From: Arthrobacter sp. ISL-28
GTDB lineage: Bacteria; Actinomycetota; Actinomycetes; Actinomycetales; Micrococcaceae
DNA: 64,000 nucleotides
Direction of reading: 5' to 3'
NCBI RefSeq assembly: GCF_018613875.1
Contig: NZ_JAGGPJ010000013.1
Coordinates: 123,561 to 187,560, forward strand
The notes beneath the pieces are model-generated. The model was not told the DNA's origin, ran no database searches, and worked only from the letters and a program-made list of their open reading frames with translations. Positions 8,959-17,584 of this stretch are shown in pieces. Both the position numbers and the translations under genes were made by a program. Each line of letters starts with the position of its first letter. Position 1 is the first letter of the stretch.

Positions 8959-9901
8959 CCAGACTGACCATCCGGGCGAGCCCGTTGCCGTCACTGCGGC
9001 CGGCGCCCTGCCTTGGCGGGTCAAGAAGGACCAGCTGGAAGTCCTCCTGATCCACCGGCCCAAGTATGACGACTGGTCCTGGCCGAAGGGAAAGCTCGAC
9101 GTCGGGGAGACAGTACCTGAGTGCGCTGTCCGTGAGGTGCAGGAGGAGATCGGGCTGCAGGCTCCGCTGGGCATCCCGCTACCACCCATCCACTACCACG
9201 TCTCCGCGGGGCTGAAGGTCGTCCATTACTGGGCTGTGGAGGTCAACGACAGTCCGCTGCGCCCCGACGGCAACGAAGTGGACAGCGTCATGTGGTGCAG
9301 CCCGGAGCGTGCCGCTGCCCTGCTGTCCAATCCCTCCGATGTGCGACCCCTTGAGTATCTGGTGGCCGCGCATGCCCGGAAGGAACTGCACACCTGGCCG
9401 CTGGTCATTGTGCGCCATGCAAAAGCGAAGCCACGGTCGTCCTGGACCAAGGCCGAAGGCGAACGGCCGCTCGCTGCCACAGGCATCCGCCAGGCGCAGG
9501 CTGTGTGCCGGCTGCTGCGGGCATGGAAACCGCAGCGCGTGGTGACCAGCCCGTGGCGGCGCTGCGTCGCCACTATCGCTCCGTATGCCAAGGCCTCGGA
9601 TGCCAAGGTCAAGCTGGTGGATGCGCTGACAGAACACCGGCATGCGCGGAATCCAAAGAAGACGGCCGCCGCGGTCGAGGCATTGTTCGACAAGCAAAAG
9701 GGCGTCGTGCTGTGCACGCACAGGCCCGCGCTGCCCACCGTCCTGAACCAGCTGGGCGTCTTCATGAGCTCACGATTGAAGGGCGTGCTTCCGGTCGCCG
9801 ACCCCTACCTGGCGCCGGGAGAGATGATCATTTGCCACGTGGCGCACGCAAGCAAGAGCAAGATTGTGGCCGTGGAGCAGTTCAAGCCCTTCGACGACTG
9901 A
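8906..9901 (+). CDS. NUDIX hydrolase fused to histidine phosphatase (MutT1-like)
   Basis: 331 residues from the TTG at 8906; a second in-frame TTG at 8933 in the duplicated copy is equally likely (322 residues). The N-terminal NUDIX domain has the box GKLDVGETVPECAVREVQEEIG (residues ~57-78). The C-terminal half starts with the phosphoglycerate-mutase-type RHAKA motif (VIVRHAKAKPRSSW) and later has a second histidine (VLCTHRPALP). The mycobacterial MutT1 of the same architecture hydrolyses 8-oxo-GTP products and diadenosine polyphosphates. Nine bases separate it from ppk1, suggesting cotranscription. Confidence 0.92.
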   Translation: MKSLSQVSDLKSDSPVADQTDHPGEPVAVTAAGALPWRVKKDQLEVLLIHRPKYDDWSWPKGKLDVGETVPECAVREVQEEIGLQAPLGIPLPPIHYHVSAGLKVVHYWAVEVNDSPLRPDGNEVDSVMWCSPERAAALLSNPSDVRPLEYLVAAHARKELHTWPLVIVRHAKAKPRSSWTKAEGERPLAATGIRQAQAVCRLLRAWKPQRVVTSPWRRCVATIAPYAKASDAKVKLVDALTEHRHARNPKKTAAAVEALFDKQKGVVLCTHRPALPTVLNQLGVFMSSRLKGVLPVADPYLAPGEMIICHVAHASKSKIVAVEQFKPFDD

Positions 9902-9934
9902 GCGCGGTGACCCGTTTCGCGAGCCGGCTCCTAC

Positions 9935-9940
9935 TAGACT
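9935..9940 (+). promoter_or_regulatory. -10 box TAGACT of leaderless thyA transcript
   Basis: TAGACT ends six bases before the GTG start of thyA and no ribosome site is present, the standard geometry of an actinobacterial leaderless mRNA. Confidence 0.7.
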
Positions 9941-9946
9941 GGACGC

Positions 9947-10750
9947 GTGAACATCCCAACGCCCTATGAAGACCTCTTGCGCGACGTCATGGCCAACGGC
10001 ACGCACAAGTCCGACCGCACCGGTACCGGAACCAGCAGTGTTTTCGGCCGGCAAATGCGCTTTGACCTGAGCAAGGGCTTCCCGCTCATCACCACCAAGC
10101 GGGTGCATTTCAAGTCGGTCGCGGTCGAGCTGCTGTGGTTCCTGCGCGGCGACACCAACGTGAAGTGGATGCAGGACCAGGGCGTCACCATCTGGAATGA
10201 ATGGGCTGACGCGGACGGCGAACTCGGCCCGGTTTACGGTGTCCAGTGGCGCAGTTGGCCTACTCCTGACGGCGGGCACATTGACCAGATCGCTGAGCTT
10301 GTCGAAAACCTGAAGGCCAACCCGGATTCCCGCCGGCACATCGTGTCGGCCTGGAACGTGGCTGAGCTCAAGGACATGGCGCTCCCGCCCTGCCACGCGT
10401 TCTTCCAGTTCTACGTGGCCAACGGCAAGCTATCATGCCAGCTGTACCAGCGCTCCGCGGACATGTTCCTGGGCGTGCCGTTCAACATCGCCTCCTACGC
10501 GCTGCTGACCTGCATGCTGGCCCAGCAGACCGGTCTGGAGCCGGGCGAATTTGTCTGGACCGGCGGCGATGTCCACATCTACGACAACCACATGGACCAG
10601 GTGCTCAAGCAGCTGGACCGGGAGCCCTACGAGTATCCCCAGCTGAAAATCACCCGCAAACCGGCCTCAATTTTCGACTACACGCTCGATGACTTTGAAG
10701 TGGTGGGTTACCGCCACCACCCCACGATCAAGGCGCCGATCGCTGTATGA
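9947..10750 (+). CDS. thyA: Thymidylate synthase
   Basis: 267 residues from a GTG start. Converts dUMP and methylene-tetrahydrofolate to dTMP and dihydrofolate. Visible signatures are the phosphate-binding [12 protein letters not shown] near residue 20, the catalytic cysteine in [12 protein letters not shown] (C149), [21 protein letters not shown] and the C-terminal IKAPIAV. Length matches the 264-residue E. coli enzyme. The stop overlaps the folA start (ATGA), coupling production of dihydrofolate to its reductase. Confidence 0.98.
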   Translation: MNIPTPYEDLLRDVMANGTHKSDRTGTGTSSVFGRQMRFDLSKGFPLITTKRVHFKSVAVELLWFLRGDTNVKWMQDQGVTIWNEWADADGELGPVYGVQWRSWPTPDGGHIDQIAELVENLKANPDSRRHIVSAWNVAELKDMALPPCHAFFQFYVANGKLSCQLYQRSADMFLGVPFNIASYALLTCMLAQQTGLEPGEFVWTGGDVHIYDNHMDQVLKQLDREPYEYPQLKITRKPASIFDYTLDDFEVVGYRHHPTIKAPIAV

Positions 10751-11331
10751 GTACCGAAGAGACCATGGATCCCCAGACCTTCAGCGAAGAGATCGCCGCG
10801 AACGCAACCGGCATCGGTCTGGTCTGGGCACAAACCACTTCCGGTGTCATCGGCCAAGCCGGCGACATGCCCTGGCACCTGCCGGAGGACCTGAGGCACT
10901 TCAACAAGGTGACGAGCGGGCATCCGGTCATCATGGGCCGCAAGACCTGGATGTCCTTCCCGGAGAAGTACCGCCCCCTGCCCAACCGGACCAATATCGT
11001 CATTACCCGGCAGGAAAGCTGGGGCGGCACGCCCGAGGCGGAGGGCGCCGTCGTCGTTAAGTCCCTTGACGATGCCCTGCTGGAATCGCAGTTCGCACCC
11101 GGCCGCGAGACAGTCTGGATTCTGGGCGGCGGCGAGATCTTCCAGCAGTCCACCGAACTCGCCAATATTGCAGTCGTCACCACGATCGATATAGAGGCCG
11201 ACGGCGATACGCACGCACCCGAGCTTGACGCGGCGTGGGTGCCGGAAGACTCTGTACCAGGCGAAGGCTGGCTGACCGCCGCCAACGGCATGCGCTACCG
11301 GTTCACCAAGTGGAACCGTACGGAAGGTTAG
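10747..11331 (+). CDS. folA: Dihydrofolate reductase
   Basis: 194 residues. Regenerates tetrahydrofolate with NADPH. The substrate loop [20 protein letters not shown] (residues ~34-53), the cofactor loop [18 protein letters not shown] and GGGEIFQQ are all present. An N-terminal extension of ~20 residues ([16 protein letters not shown]) is longer than usual; the ATG overlapping thyA was kept because it gives ATGA coupling, and no other good start lies near the conserved core. Confidence 0.96.
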   Translation: MSTEETMDPQTFSEEIAANATGIGLVWAQTTSGVIGQAGDMPWHLPEDLRHFNKVTSGHPVIMGRKTWMSFPEKYRPLPNRTNIVITRQESWGGTPEAEGAVVVKSLDDALLESQFAPGRETVWILGGGEIFQQSTELANIAVVTTIDIEADGDTHAPELDAAWVPEDSVPGEGWLTAANGMRYRFTKWNRTEG

Positions 11332-11334
11332 GCA

Positions 11335-11553
11335 ATGCTTCGGAAACCGGAAACGCTCTTTGTCCTCGGGTACATGCTGCTGCCGCTGCTTGCCCTGCTG
11401 TCCGCGATCGTCGGCCTGACCATGATTCTTGGCGGCAACAAGATCGCGGGGATCATCGTCCTGGTCGTTGTGACCCAGGTGTTTGCCTTCGGCGCCTTCT
11501 TCGCGCTGCGCGCCCGCAAGAGCGCTGTGCTGGAACAGACCGAGCGGCAGTAA
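11335..11553 (+). CDS. Small two-helix membrane protein
   Basis: 72 residues with two hydrophobic helices (residues ~7-30 and ~36-58) and a charged C-terminus (LRARKSAVLEQTERQ). It starts three bases after the folA stop, so it is the third gene of the thyA-folA unit. I do not recognise a function. Confidence 0.75.
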   Translation: MLRKPETLFVLGYMLLPLLALLSAIVGLTMILGGNKIAGIIVLVVVTQVFAFGAFFALRARKSAVLEQTERQ

Positions 11554-11698
11554 GGCCCGCACCGGCTGTTCGGCGGCCATTTCTGAGATGGGGAGGGCTG
11601 CCCATCGCGGCCGCGGCACCACCTAATTACAGTGGTGGCAGGATTCAGCAGCAACCGTTCGGCCAGGAACGTTCAGATAATTGGGGGATGACGCCGCA

Positions 11699-12790
11699 GT
11701 GGCAGGCAACTTGTGGGGCGCGGACGTCGCCCAGCTGCGCACACTCGCTCAGCAGTTCGTGAAGGTGTCCGACAACCTGCTGCAGCAGTCCTCGCAGCTG
11801 ACAAGCCAGATCAACAGCAACCCTGTCTGGAAGGGCCACGACGCGGCACAGTTCCGCTCCGACTGGAACGGCAACCACCGGGCACTCATCCAACAAACAG
11901 CCCGCGCGCTCAAGGAAGAGTCCAAAAAGCTGCTGGCCAACGCCAATGAGCAGGAGAAGGCCAGCGACGCCGCTCCCGGCTCCGGCGGCGGACCGGGCAC
12001 ACTCAGCGATCCCGGCGGGACGCTGCCGGGTGTGGTGGGTGGCGTGCTGCTTGGCGGGGCCGGCGCGCTCCGGTCCTTCCTGACCATCCAGAAATTCATC
12101 AAGGCACCCCTCACCCTCGCCAAGCACGTAGGGCAGTACGGCTGGGTGATGAAGAACCAGCGGGCCGGGCTGGCTCAGGCATTGCTGACGAAGGGCCGGC
12201 ACCGGCTCGGCGGCCCCGTTTTTGATAGCCGCCACCTGCTGCAGACCACCAGAGGGAATGCCGCCCTTGAGGACATTCTGAGGAACTCGTCGAAGGCAAA
12301 CCGCGGTCTCGGCATCATCGACAAAGCGACGGACATTGCCTCACTGAAGAACCTGCATCGGTACGGAAAGCTTTCCAGGCTCGCCCCGTTGCTGGAGGAG
12401 AAGCCGTGGATCGGTGCGGGCAAGAGTTACGAATGGCTGGGCAAGGGAGGCCTGGCCCGGGGCCTCGGCTGGGCCGGTGTTGGCTTCAGCGCCTACGACT
12501 CGGTGAAGAGCTTCACCGAAGGCGACATCAAGGGCGGACTTGTGGGCGCGGGCAAGACCGCCCTCGGCGTCGGCTGCTTCCTGCCGCCTCCGGCCGGGAC
12601 CGTCTGCCAGGTCGCCAGCGTCGGCATCGCGATCTACGAGAACTGGGACACCATCAGCAGCGTGGGGAAGAACATCGGAGAGGGCATTGCCGACGCCGTT
12701 AAGGACCCCGGAAAATTTGTCAGCGATACGAAAGATACGCTGGTGGACGCGGGCAAGTCCGTGGGCAACTTCCTCGGGTTCGGCGATTAG
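11699..12790 (+). CDS. WXG100-like N-terminal domain fused to glycine-rich hydrophobic C-terminus (putative type VII substrate)
   Basis: 363 residues from the GTG at 11699, which has GGGGGA upstream; a TTG at 11681 is the alternative. Residues 1-~90 look like a WXG100 helical hairpin with W-x-G at W44-K45-G46 (NPVWKGHDAAQFRSDW). A Gly/Ser/Pro linker follows (~96-112), then hydrophobic Gly-rich stretches at ~113-135 and ~265-320 (WAGVGFSAYDSV, GLVGAGKTALGVGCF). WXG proteins are exported by type VII systems; no ESX machinery is in the window. The C-terminal half resembles membrane-active pre-toxin regions but carries no enzyme motif I recognise. Confidence 0.7.
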   Translation: MAGNLWGADVAQLRTLAQQFVKVSDNLLQQSSQLTSQINSNPVWKGHDAAQFRSDWNGNHRALIQQTARALKEESKKLLANANEQEKASDAAPGSGGGPGTLSDPGGTLPGVVGGVLLGGAGALRSFLTIQKFIKAPLTLAKHVGQYGWVMKNQRAGLAQALLTKGRHRLGGPVFDSRHLLQTTRGNAALEDILRNSSKANRGLGIIDKATDIASLKNLHRYGKLSRLAPLLEEKPWIGAGKSYEWLGKGGLARGLGWAGVGFSAYDSVKSFTEGDIKGGLVGAGKTALGVGCFLPPPAGTVCQVASVGIAIYENWDTISSVGKNIGEGIADAVKDPGKFVSDTKDTLVDAGKSVGNFLGFGD

Positions 12791-12799
12791 GAGAGAAAC

Positions 12800-13453
12800 A
12801 TGACTGTCCAGGACCAGACCCAGCACGAGCCGCGCCTCGGAATCGACGTTATCGGCTTCGGCGTAGGCGAGTTCGCCTATCTTCTGAACGTCTTCGAAGG
12901 TCCGGCGCGGGACCGGTCCGTCAGCGTTTTCCATGCCGAGGAAATGGTGGACGACGTCACCCTGTCCACCGCCGGCGCCTCCTCGTTGCTTGCCCGCGAC
13001 CTGGCTACCGTCGACGACAACGGCGAGCTCGGGGTGAAGGGTGTGGCCGCTGCTGTGGCCACGGCTTTGGGGCAGGCCACCCGCTGGACTCAGATTTCCC
13101 TCCTAACGGCCGAAACCATGGACAATGTCGCCTTTGTTGAAGGGCCCGACGTAGCCATCATGCTCCAGCCCCGGCTGCTGGGAACCTGGTTTGTGTTCGC
13201 GAAGGACCCCTCACTTTCCTCGGCAGAGGCCACCCGGCGCATCGTTCAGCAGCACATTTCCGAACATCCCGGAGGTTCTGCCTACTTCGTCTTCAAGACA
13301 TTGGACTCCGAACAGCACCTTCTGGTCCGGCGTGAGGACGACACGTGGACCACCGGCGTCCCGGACTTTGACAAGGACGAGGTCGCTGAAACCGCTGGCC
13401 TGGACGATGCCTCACTGCTGGCCGCGATCGAGGATGCCCGTGGCGCGGCGTAG
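12800..13453 (+). CDS. Hypothetical protein, partner of WXG-like gene
   Basis: 217 residues, no signal peptide or membrane helix, mixed alpha/beta composition, acidic C-terminus. A GGAGAG ribosome site precedes the ATG, nine bases after the WXG-like gene, and the stop overlaps the next gene. I recognise no domain. Position and cytoplasmic character would fit a chaperone or immunity partner for the upstream protein, but that is inference from context only. Confidence 0.75.
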   Translation: MTVQDQTQHEPRLGIDVIGFGVGEFAYLLNVFEGPARDRSVSVFHAEEMVDDVTLSTAGASSLLARDLATVDDNGELGVKGVAAAVATALGQATRWTQISLLTAETMDNVAFVEGPDVAIMLQPRLLGTWFVFAKDPSLSSAEATRRIVQQHISEHPGGSAYFVFKTLDSEQHLLVRREDDTWTTGVPDFDKDEVAETAGLDDASLLAAIEDARGAA

Positions 13454-13841
13454 CGAGGGAGTACCGCAGGACCCCGGCTACGTGCCGTCCCGCGGTTCAG
13501 ACGATCAACTGATCTACCGCAGGGCGGAAAACGGCGAGATGGTGGGCTACACGTCCGCCGAGTACGGCGTCCGCAAGGACGACGGCGGCGGCCTGGTCAA
13601 GCCCGTCAACAGCTCCGGCGGCCTGCTCTTCCTTGCCATCCTCCTCACTGCTTGCCTGGGCGGCCTCGTCTACGGCGTCGTCCAGGTCGCCATTCAGGGG
13701 ACGTGGCACATTCTTGGCGAAGTATGGTGGGTCTTTCCCGCATGCTTCTTTCCCTTCACGTTCGCTTGGCTGAGCTATCTCAAAGAGCGGCGCGCCGAGA
13801 AACTGCGGAAGGCCCGCAACCTCGCGCGGCCCGTCGAGTAG
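13440..13841 (+). CDS. Two-helix membrane protein of the WXG cluster
   Basis: 133 residues from the GTG at 13440, preceded by GAGG at 13430-13433; an ATG at 13434 is the other option. The N-terminal ~55 residues are hydrophilic (YVPSRGSDDQLIYRRAENGE), followed by two hydrophobic helices (~60-85 and ~95-118) and a basic tail (KERRAEKLRKARNLARP). The first 14 bases overlap the preceding gene. Function unknown; the operon layout suggests it acts with the two upstream proteins at the membrane. Confidence 0.7.
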   Translation: MARRSEGVPQDPGYVPSRGSDDQLIYRRAENGEMVGYTSAEYGVRKDDGGGLVKPVNSSGGLLFLAILLTACLGGLVYGVVQVAIQGTWHILGEVWWVFPACFFPFTFAWLSYLKERRAEKLRKARNLARPVE

Positions 13842-14024
13842 CCTCAACGACCAACAGCACACCGGTTCTGGGCCAGCCAGCGATAGGACAGCGGTGTCCC
13901 CGAGTCCGGCCCCCGTCAGCTGAACTGAGGTTGGAAAGACATACTCGGTGGATCGGTTAAGGTCGTGCTTCCGGTTGCAGGCACGCAGTGACGTAACCGA
14001 CTGCGCCCTTCCCGTTCCAAAGTC

Positions 14025-14030
14025 TAAACT
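14025..14030 (+). promoter_or_regulatory. -10 box TAAACT of leaderless asd transcript
   Basis: TAAACT ends six bases before the asd ATG with no ribosome site between them. Confidence 0.65.
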
Positions 14031-14036
14031 GGGCTA

Positions 14037-15167
14037 ATGACTACAGCAGCTACTCCGTCCGTTGGACTGGTCGGTTGGCGTGGCATGGTCGGTTCCGTCC
14101 TGATGCAGCGCATGCAGGATGAGGGCGACTTCGCCAACATCAACCCGGTATTTTTCTCCACTTCAAACGCGGGAGGTGCCGCCCCGTCGTTTGCTGATGG
14201 GGCAGGCAAGCTCGAGGACGCGTTCGACGTCGAGACGCTGGCGAAGCTGCCGATTATTGTCACCGCCCAGGGCGGGGACTACACCAAGCAGGTCCACGGC
14301 CTCTTGCGCAGCCGCGGTTGGAACGGCCTGTGGATCGATGCCGCCTCCACGCTGCGGATGAACGACGACTCCATCATCGTGCTGGACCCGATCAACCGCG
14401 ACGTCATCGACAAGGGCCTCGCCAACGGCACCAAGGACTACGTCGGTGGCAACTGCACCGTCTCCTGCATGCTGATGGGCCTTGGCGGGCTGTTCAAGAA
14501 CGGCCTGGTCGAGTGGGGCACCTCGATGACCTACCAGGCGGCCTCCGGCGGCGGCGCGCGGCACATGCGCGAGCTCCTCAGCCAGTTCGGCACCCTCAAC
14601 GCGGAGGTCAGCACGGAACTGGACGACCCGGCGTCGGCCATTCTGGACATCGACCGCAAGGTCCTGGCCCACCAGCGCACCGCCATCGACGCCACGCAGT
14701 TCGGTGTGCCGCTGGCGGGTTCCCTGATCCCCTGGATCGACGCGGACCTGGGCAACGGCCAGTCCAAGGAAGAGTGGAAGGCCGGTGTCGAGACCAACAA
14801 GATCCTCGGCACCTCCGGCGAGAACCACGTCATGATGGACGGCCTGTGCATCCGGATCGGGGCCATGCGGTCCCACTCCCAGGCGCTCACCCTCAAGCTC
14901 CGCGAAGACCTCTCGGTCACCGAGATCGAAGACATCCTCGCCAAGGATAACGAGTGGGTCAAGGTGGTGCCGAACACCAAGGAAGCATCCATGGCCGAAC
15001 TCACCCCGGTCGCAGCCTCCGGAACCCTGGACATCCCCGTCGGCCGGATCCGCAAGCTCGAGATGGGCCCGCAGTACATCAGCGCCTTCACGGTGGGCGA
15101 CCAGCTCCTGTGGGGTGCAGCCGAACCGCTCCGGCGCATGCTGAACATCGCCGTCGGGAAGCTGTAG
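14037..15167 (+). CDS. asd: Aspartate-semialdehyde dehydrogenase, E. coli-type
   Basis: 376 residues. Reduces aspartyl phosphate to aspartate semialdehyde, the branch point for lysine, diaminopimelate, methionine and threonine. The NADP loop [14 protein letters not shown], the catalytic cysteine in [10 protein letters not shown] (C140) and [15 protein letters not shown] are nearly identical to the E. coli enzyme. Most actinobacterial Asd proteins are of the shorter (~340) class linked to an aspartokinase gene. Here asd stands alone, so this is the gammaproteobacterial class. Old horizontal acquisition is possible. Confidence 0.97.
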   Translation: MTTAATPSVGLVGWRGMVGSVLMQRMQDEGDFANINPVFFSTSNAGGAAPSFADGAGKLEDAFDVETLAKLPIIVTAQGGDYTKQVHGLLRSRGWNGLWIDAASTLRMNDDSIIVLDPINRDVIDKGLANGTKDYVGGNCTVSCMLMGLGGLFKNGLVEWGTSMTYQAASGGGARHMRELLSQFGTLNAEVSTELDDPASAILDIDRKVLAHQRTAIDATQFGVPLAGSLIPWIDADLGNGQSKEEWKAGVETNKILGTSGENHVMMDGLCIRIGAMRSHSQALTLKLREDLSVTEIEDILAKDNEWVKVVPNTKEASMAELTPVAASGTLDIPVGRIRKLEMGPQYISAFTVGDQLLWGAAEPLRRMLNIAVGKL

Positions 15168-15196
15168 CCACCCACTGAGGCGGCTGTGCCCCGAGC

Positions 15197-15264
15197 GCAT
15201 GAGCGGCCCTGCCCCGCATGAGCGGCCCTGCCCCGGGCCGCTCAAGCGGTTCGGGGCCGCTTTT
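15197..15264. terminator. Tandem repeat and bidirectional terminator after asd
   Basis: A 19-bp unit is perfectly duplicated at 15197-15215 and 15216-15234. The second copy forms the left arm of a 9-bp perfect stem (15220-15228 with 15235-15243, GAGCGGCCC/GGGCCGCTC). A second hairpin, AGCGG/CCGCT, at 15245-15261 ends in TTTTG. Together they separate asd from the convergent AbiEi-like gene and overlap the end of that gene. Confidence 0.7.
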
Positions 15265-16129
15265 GCGTATCAGCCCGGGCCAGGGCGTTCTCTCCGGAGC
15301 GCTCCGCCAGCAGTGCCTGATCTGTGGGCCCGTAGTCGCTGTACTTGGCCTTGCCGTCAAACTCAATGATCACCCGGCGTGCGGGGTCGGCGAAGTCCGC
15401 TCTGAACAGACCCGACCTCGTGAGCAGCTCGTGCTGCGGCTCGAAGCCGTCAATCCCAAAGGAGCGCAGGAGCAGCCTGGTCCGGGTTTCGCCCGCAGAT
15501 TCCGATCGGCCATCCAGCGCGTCCAGCACTGCCGCAGCCCGCATGCTCCCCCGTTTGACCGGACTTTCATCAAGCATTTTCCTCATGCTTGCCAGGTCCG
15601 CGCCCTTCCGCAAGGCATCGTCCCCAATCACGGCGGCAGCGTCGAGCCGGAGGGTCCTGGCGCAATCCAGTACAGTGCGTTCCAGGCTGGTCACCTGAAT
15701 GTCCCGGCCGTCCGCAGTCTGCAAAATGGTGACGTCCGACGGGTCCAGCGGTAAGCGGTGGGTTCGGACGTCGGTCCCGCTGCTGGTGGCGGAGTTTGAG
15801 TACCGCGTGATGACGTGAACCAGCGGCCCGCAATTCCAGACCTGGCACGAGTGCAACCGCGCTGCGCTGGTATGGCTGTAGCGGGCCGTCCCGCCCGTGG
15901 ATTCGTAGTGCGCATGGATCCGCAGGCTGTCCCGCTCCCAAGGCTTGAGCTGATTCCACTGTGAGCTTCGGACGTATGCTCCTCGCCTGAGCCGGACCAG
16001 CACCCCGTCCCTCACCGCCCCGGTCAGCGTCCGGTCGTCCACTCCCGCTGCTGCCAGCTGCTGCGTCAAGACGACAGGTGGTCCGGGCCATCGCGATTCG
16101 ACCATCGGGCGTATTTGCTCACGTCTCAT
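15242..16129 (-). CDS. AbiEi-like wHTH protein with DUF559/Vsr-type nuclease fold, orphan
   Basis: 295 residues from the ATG at 16129; a TTG at 16138 is also possible. The N-terminal half resembles AbiEi antitoxin-like winged-helix proteins (LAAAGVDDRTLTGAVRDGVLVRLRRGAYV, then SHTSAARLH and TSLERTVLDCART). The C-terminal ~90 residues match the DUF559/Vsr endonuclease-like fold (GLFRADFADPARRVIIEFDGKAKY), with the D and E-x-D expected for metal binding. No AbiEii toxin gene is adjacent, so it is not an intact type IV toxin-antitoxin pair. A paralogous architecture occurs at 55520-56446. Confidence 0.8.
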   Translation of the reverse strand: MRREQIRPMVESRWPGPPVVLTQQLAAAGVDDRTLTGAVRDGVLVRLRRGAYVRSSQWNQLKPWERDSLRIHAHYESTGGTARYSHTSAARLHSCQVWNCGPLVHVITRYSNSATSSGTDVRTHRLPLDPSDVTILQTADGRDIQVTSLERTVLDCARTLRLDAAAVIGDDALRKGADLASMRKMLDESPVKRGSMRAAAVLDALDGRSESAGETRTRLLLRSFGIDGFEPQHELLTRSGLFRADFADPARRVIIEFDGKAKYSDYGPTDQALLAERSGENALARADTQKRPRTA

Positions 16130-16256
16130 GGCCCCCAAGAATGCATCTGTGCGTTGCCTGCCGGAAAGTCACGGTATCCCCTATGTGGATAACGGGCACG
16201 GTTCAGGCCAGCCCTCAGACTTGACCGGCCCCGGCCCGCACAACCGTCGCTGCCCC

Positions 16257-16342
16257 GGGCCGGTCCTGCGGGGCCGGGCCGGTCCTGCGTGGCTCGGCCG
16301 GTCGTGCGGGGTTGGAACCGGGTTGGAACCGGTTGGAGCCGG
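16257..16342 (+). repeat. GC-rich minisatellite
   Basis: Three 19-bp units (16257-16275, 16276-16294, 16295-16313) share GGGCCGGTCCTGCGGGG with 2-4 changes, followed by three ~10-bp units of the form GGTTGGAACC. It lies in the 280-base gap upstream of the AbiEi-like gene and downstream of the AlkZ-family gene. I see no gene in that gap. Confidence 0.7.
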
Positions 16343-16377
16343 GGGCTTGGGCTGACGCCCGGCGGGGCGCCGGCGCG

Positions 16378-16403
16378 GGCCCGGCCCAGGGCAGGGCCGG
16401 GCC
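16378..16403 (-). terminator. Stem-loop after AlkZ-family gene
   Basis: A perfect 10-bp stem (GGCCCGGCCC with GGGCCGGGCC) around a six-base loop lies six bases past the stop of the minus-strand gene. There is no T tract, as is common in high-GC actinobacteria. Confidence 0.6.
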
Positions 16404-16409
16404 AAGCCC

Positions 16410-17516
16410 TCAGGACTCGAGGAACCGCTCGTAGCGCTCGACGGCCTTGTTGAATGCGGCCAGCGTCGCCGGGCCGAGCGGCTTCGAGTCGTCGAACGGC
16501 TCCGAGATGATGGCGGCAGCCCGCCCGGTCCCCTGCCGCCCCCAGGTCCCGACCACTTCGCCGCCCGCGACGACCGCTTTCTTGAACACCCCGTTGCCGC
16601 CCGGGACGATCTTTTGGGCATGCTCCGGCGGCAGCACCAGGCTGCGGTCCGTGTAGCCGAGGATGAACTCGTCGAACCCCGGCAGGGCAAGGACTGTCCG
16701 ATGCCCCGGCACGCCGTCGTCCAGCAGGGCCGCTGTCTCGGGCGAAAGCCAGTAGCTGGTTCCGCCAAACTCCAGTTCCACGAGCTGCCCGCTGATCGAG
16801 GGAAGCGCGGCCCGGGCCTCCGTCAACGTGGTGTTGGACCACCAGGCAAAGTCGCGCACCGTCGCCGGCCCGTGGCTGCGCAGGTAGCGCAGCAGGAGCT
16901 CGGCAATGCCCTCTTCGCGGTCCAGATCCCGCGAGGTGGTGATCCAGTCATCGAATGCCACGAACTTCTGCTGGTTCCCGGCCAGCGGCCCGGGCACCAG
17001 CGACGCGCTTTGGCACAGCAGGCCAAGCACGTGGATGCCCCGCTGCCCTGTTGGAGGCTGGCCGCCGGCCTCGAAGGCTGCGAACAGCTCCCCGCGTGTG
17101 GCCCCGTGCCCGCCGGTGACCAGGTCCAATGCGATCTTCCGGCAGGCTTCAACGTCGCTGCCGCTGATCTCCAGCTGGCGGTGACGGGTCGACATGCCCT
17201 GCACCAGCCGTGCCGTAGTGATGTTCAGGATCCAGCGCAGATCCTCCGGGGCGAGCAAGTGAAGAGTGCCGCGCATGGGCCACGACCGCACCACGGTCCC
17301 TGCGTCCAGGGCCGACCGCACATCGCTCAGCCCGGTACCGGGAACGCGGATGCCGACCGCCCATAGCGCGGCCTGAAGGTCCTGCGCCTGCATGGCGGTC
17401 ATCGCGCGAACGGCCTCCGGAACGCTCGCGAACCCCATGCCCAGCAGCCCTTGCGAGGCCAGCCGCAACCTGCCGATCACCTTCGCCGTAACCCTTGTCC
17501 GCGCCACTGCTGCCAT
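16410..17516 (-). CDS. HTH_42 (AlkZ/YcaQ-family) winged-helix protein, putative DNA glycosylase
   Basis: 368 residues. The family has tandem winged helices and includes AlkZ and YcaQ, DNA glycosylases that excise alkylated bases or unhook interstrand crosslinks. The catalytic Q-phi-Q signature of those enzymes has a counterpart in MTAMQAQDLQAALWAVG (residues ~41-57), followed by WPMRGTLHLL. Later landmarks are GYTDRSLVLPPEH and GTWGRQGTGRAAAI. A TAGGAT box six bases before the ATG suggests a leaderless mRNA. Glycosylase activity is an inference from the family; a plain DNA-binding role cannot be excluded. Confidence 0.85.
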   Translation of the reverse strand: MAAVARTRVTAKVIGRLRLASQGLLGMGFASVPEAVRAMTAMQAQDLQAALWAVGIRVPGTGLSDVRSALDAGTVVRSWPMRGTLHLLAPEDLRWILNITTARLVQGMSTRHRQLEISGSDVEACRKIALDLVTGGHGATRGELFAAFEAGGQPPTGQRGIHVLGLLCQSASLVPGPLAGNQQKFVAFDDWITTSRDLDREEGIAELLLRYLRSHGPATVRDFAWWSNTTLTEARAALPSISGQLVELEFGGTSYWLSPETAALLDDGVPGHRTVLALPGFDEFILGYTDRSLVLPPEHAQKIVPGGNGVFKKAVVAGGEVVGTWGRQGTGRAAAIISEPFDDSKPLGPATLAAFNKAVERYERFLES

Positions 17517-17522
17517 GAGCCC

Positions 17523-17528
17523 ATCCTA
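17523..17528 (-). promoter_or_regulatory. -10 box TAGGAT of leaderless AlkZ-family gene
   Basis: On the minus strand TAGGAT ends six bases before the ATG at 17516 with no ribosome site. Confidence 0.6.
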
Positions 17529-17584
17529 GGACCAGCGACAGGCAAGCACGTCCCGCCGGCGCGCGGCGCGTGGGGTACCAGGAC

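Noticed and set aside
10747..11331. Acquired trimethoprim-resistance dfr gene
   Set aside because: It is coupled to thyA in an ordinary chromosomal unit and looks like the native folA.
16257..16342. CRISPR array
   Set aside because: Units are adjoining and of unequal length with no spacers; it is a minisatellite. The other tandem repeats in the window fail for the same reason.
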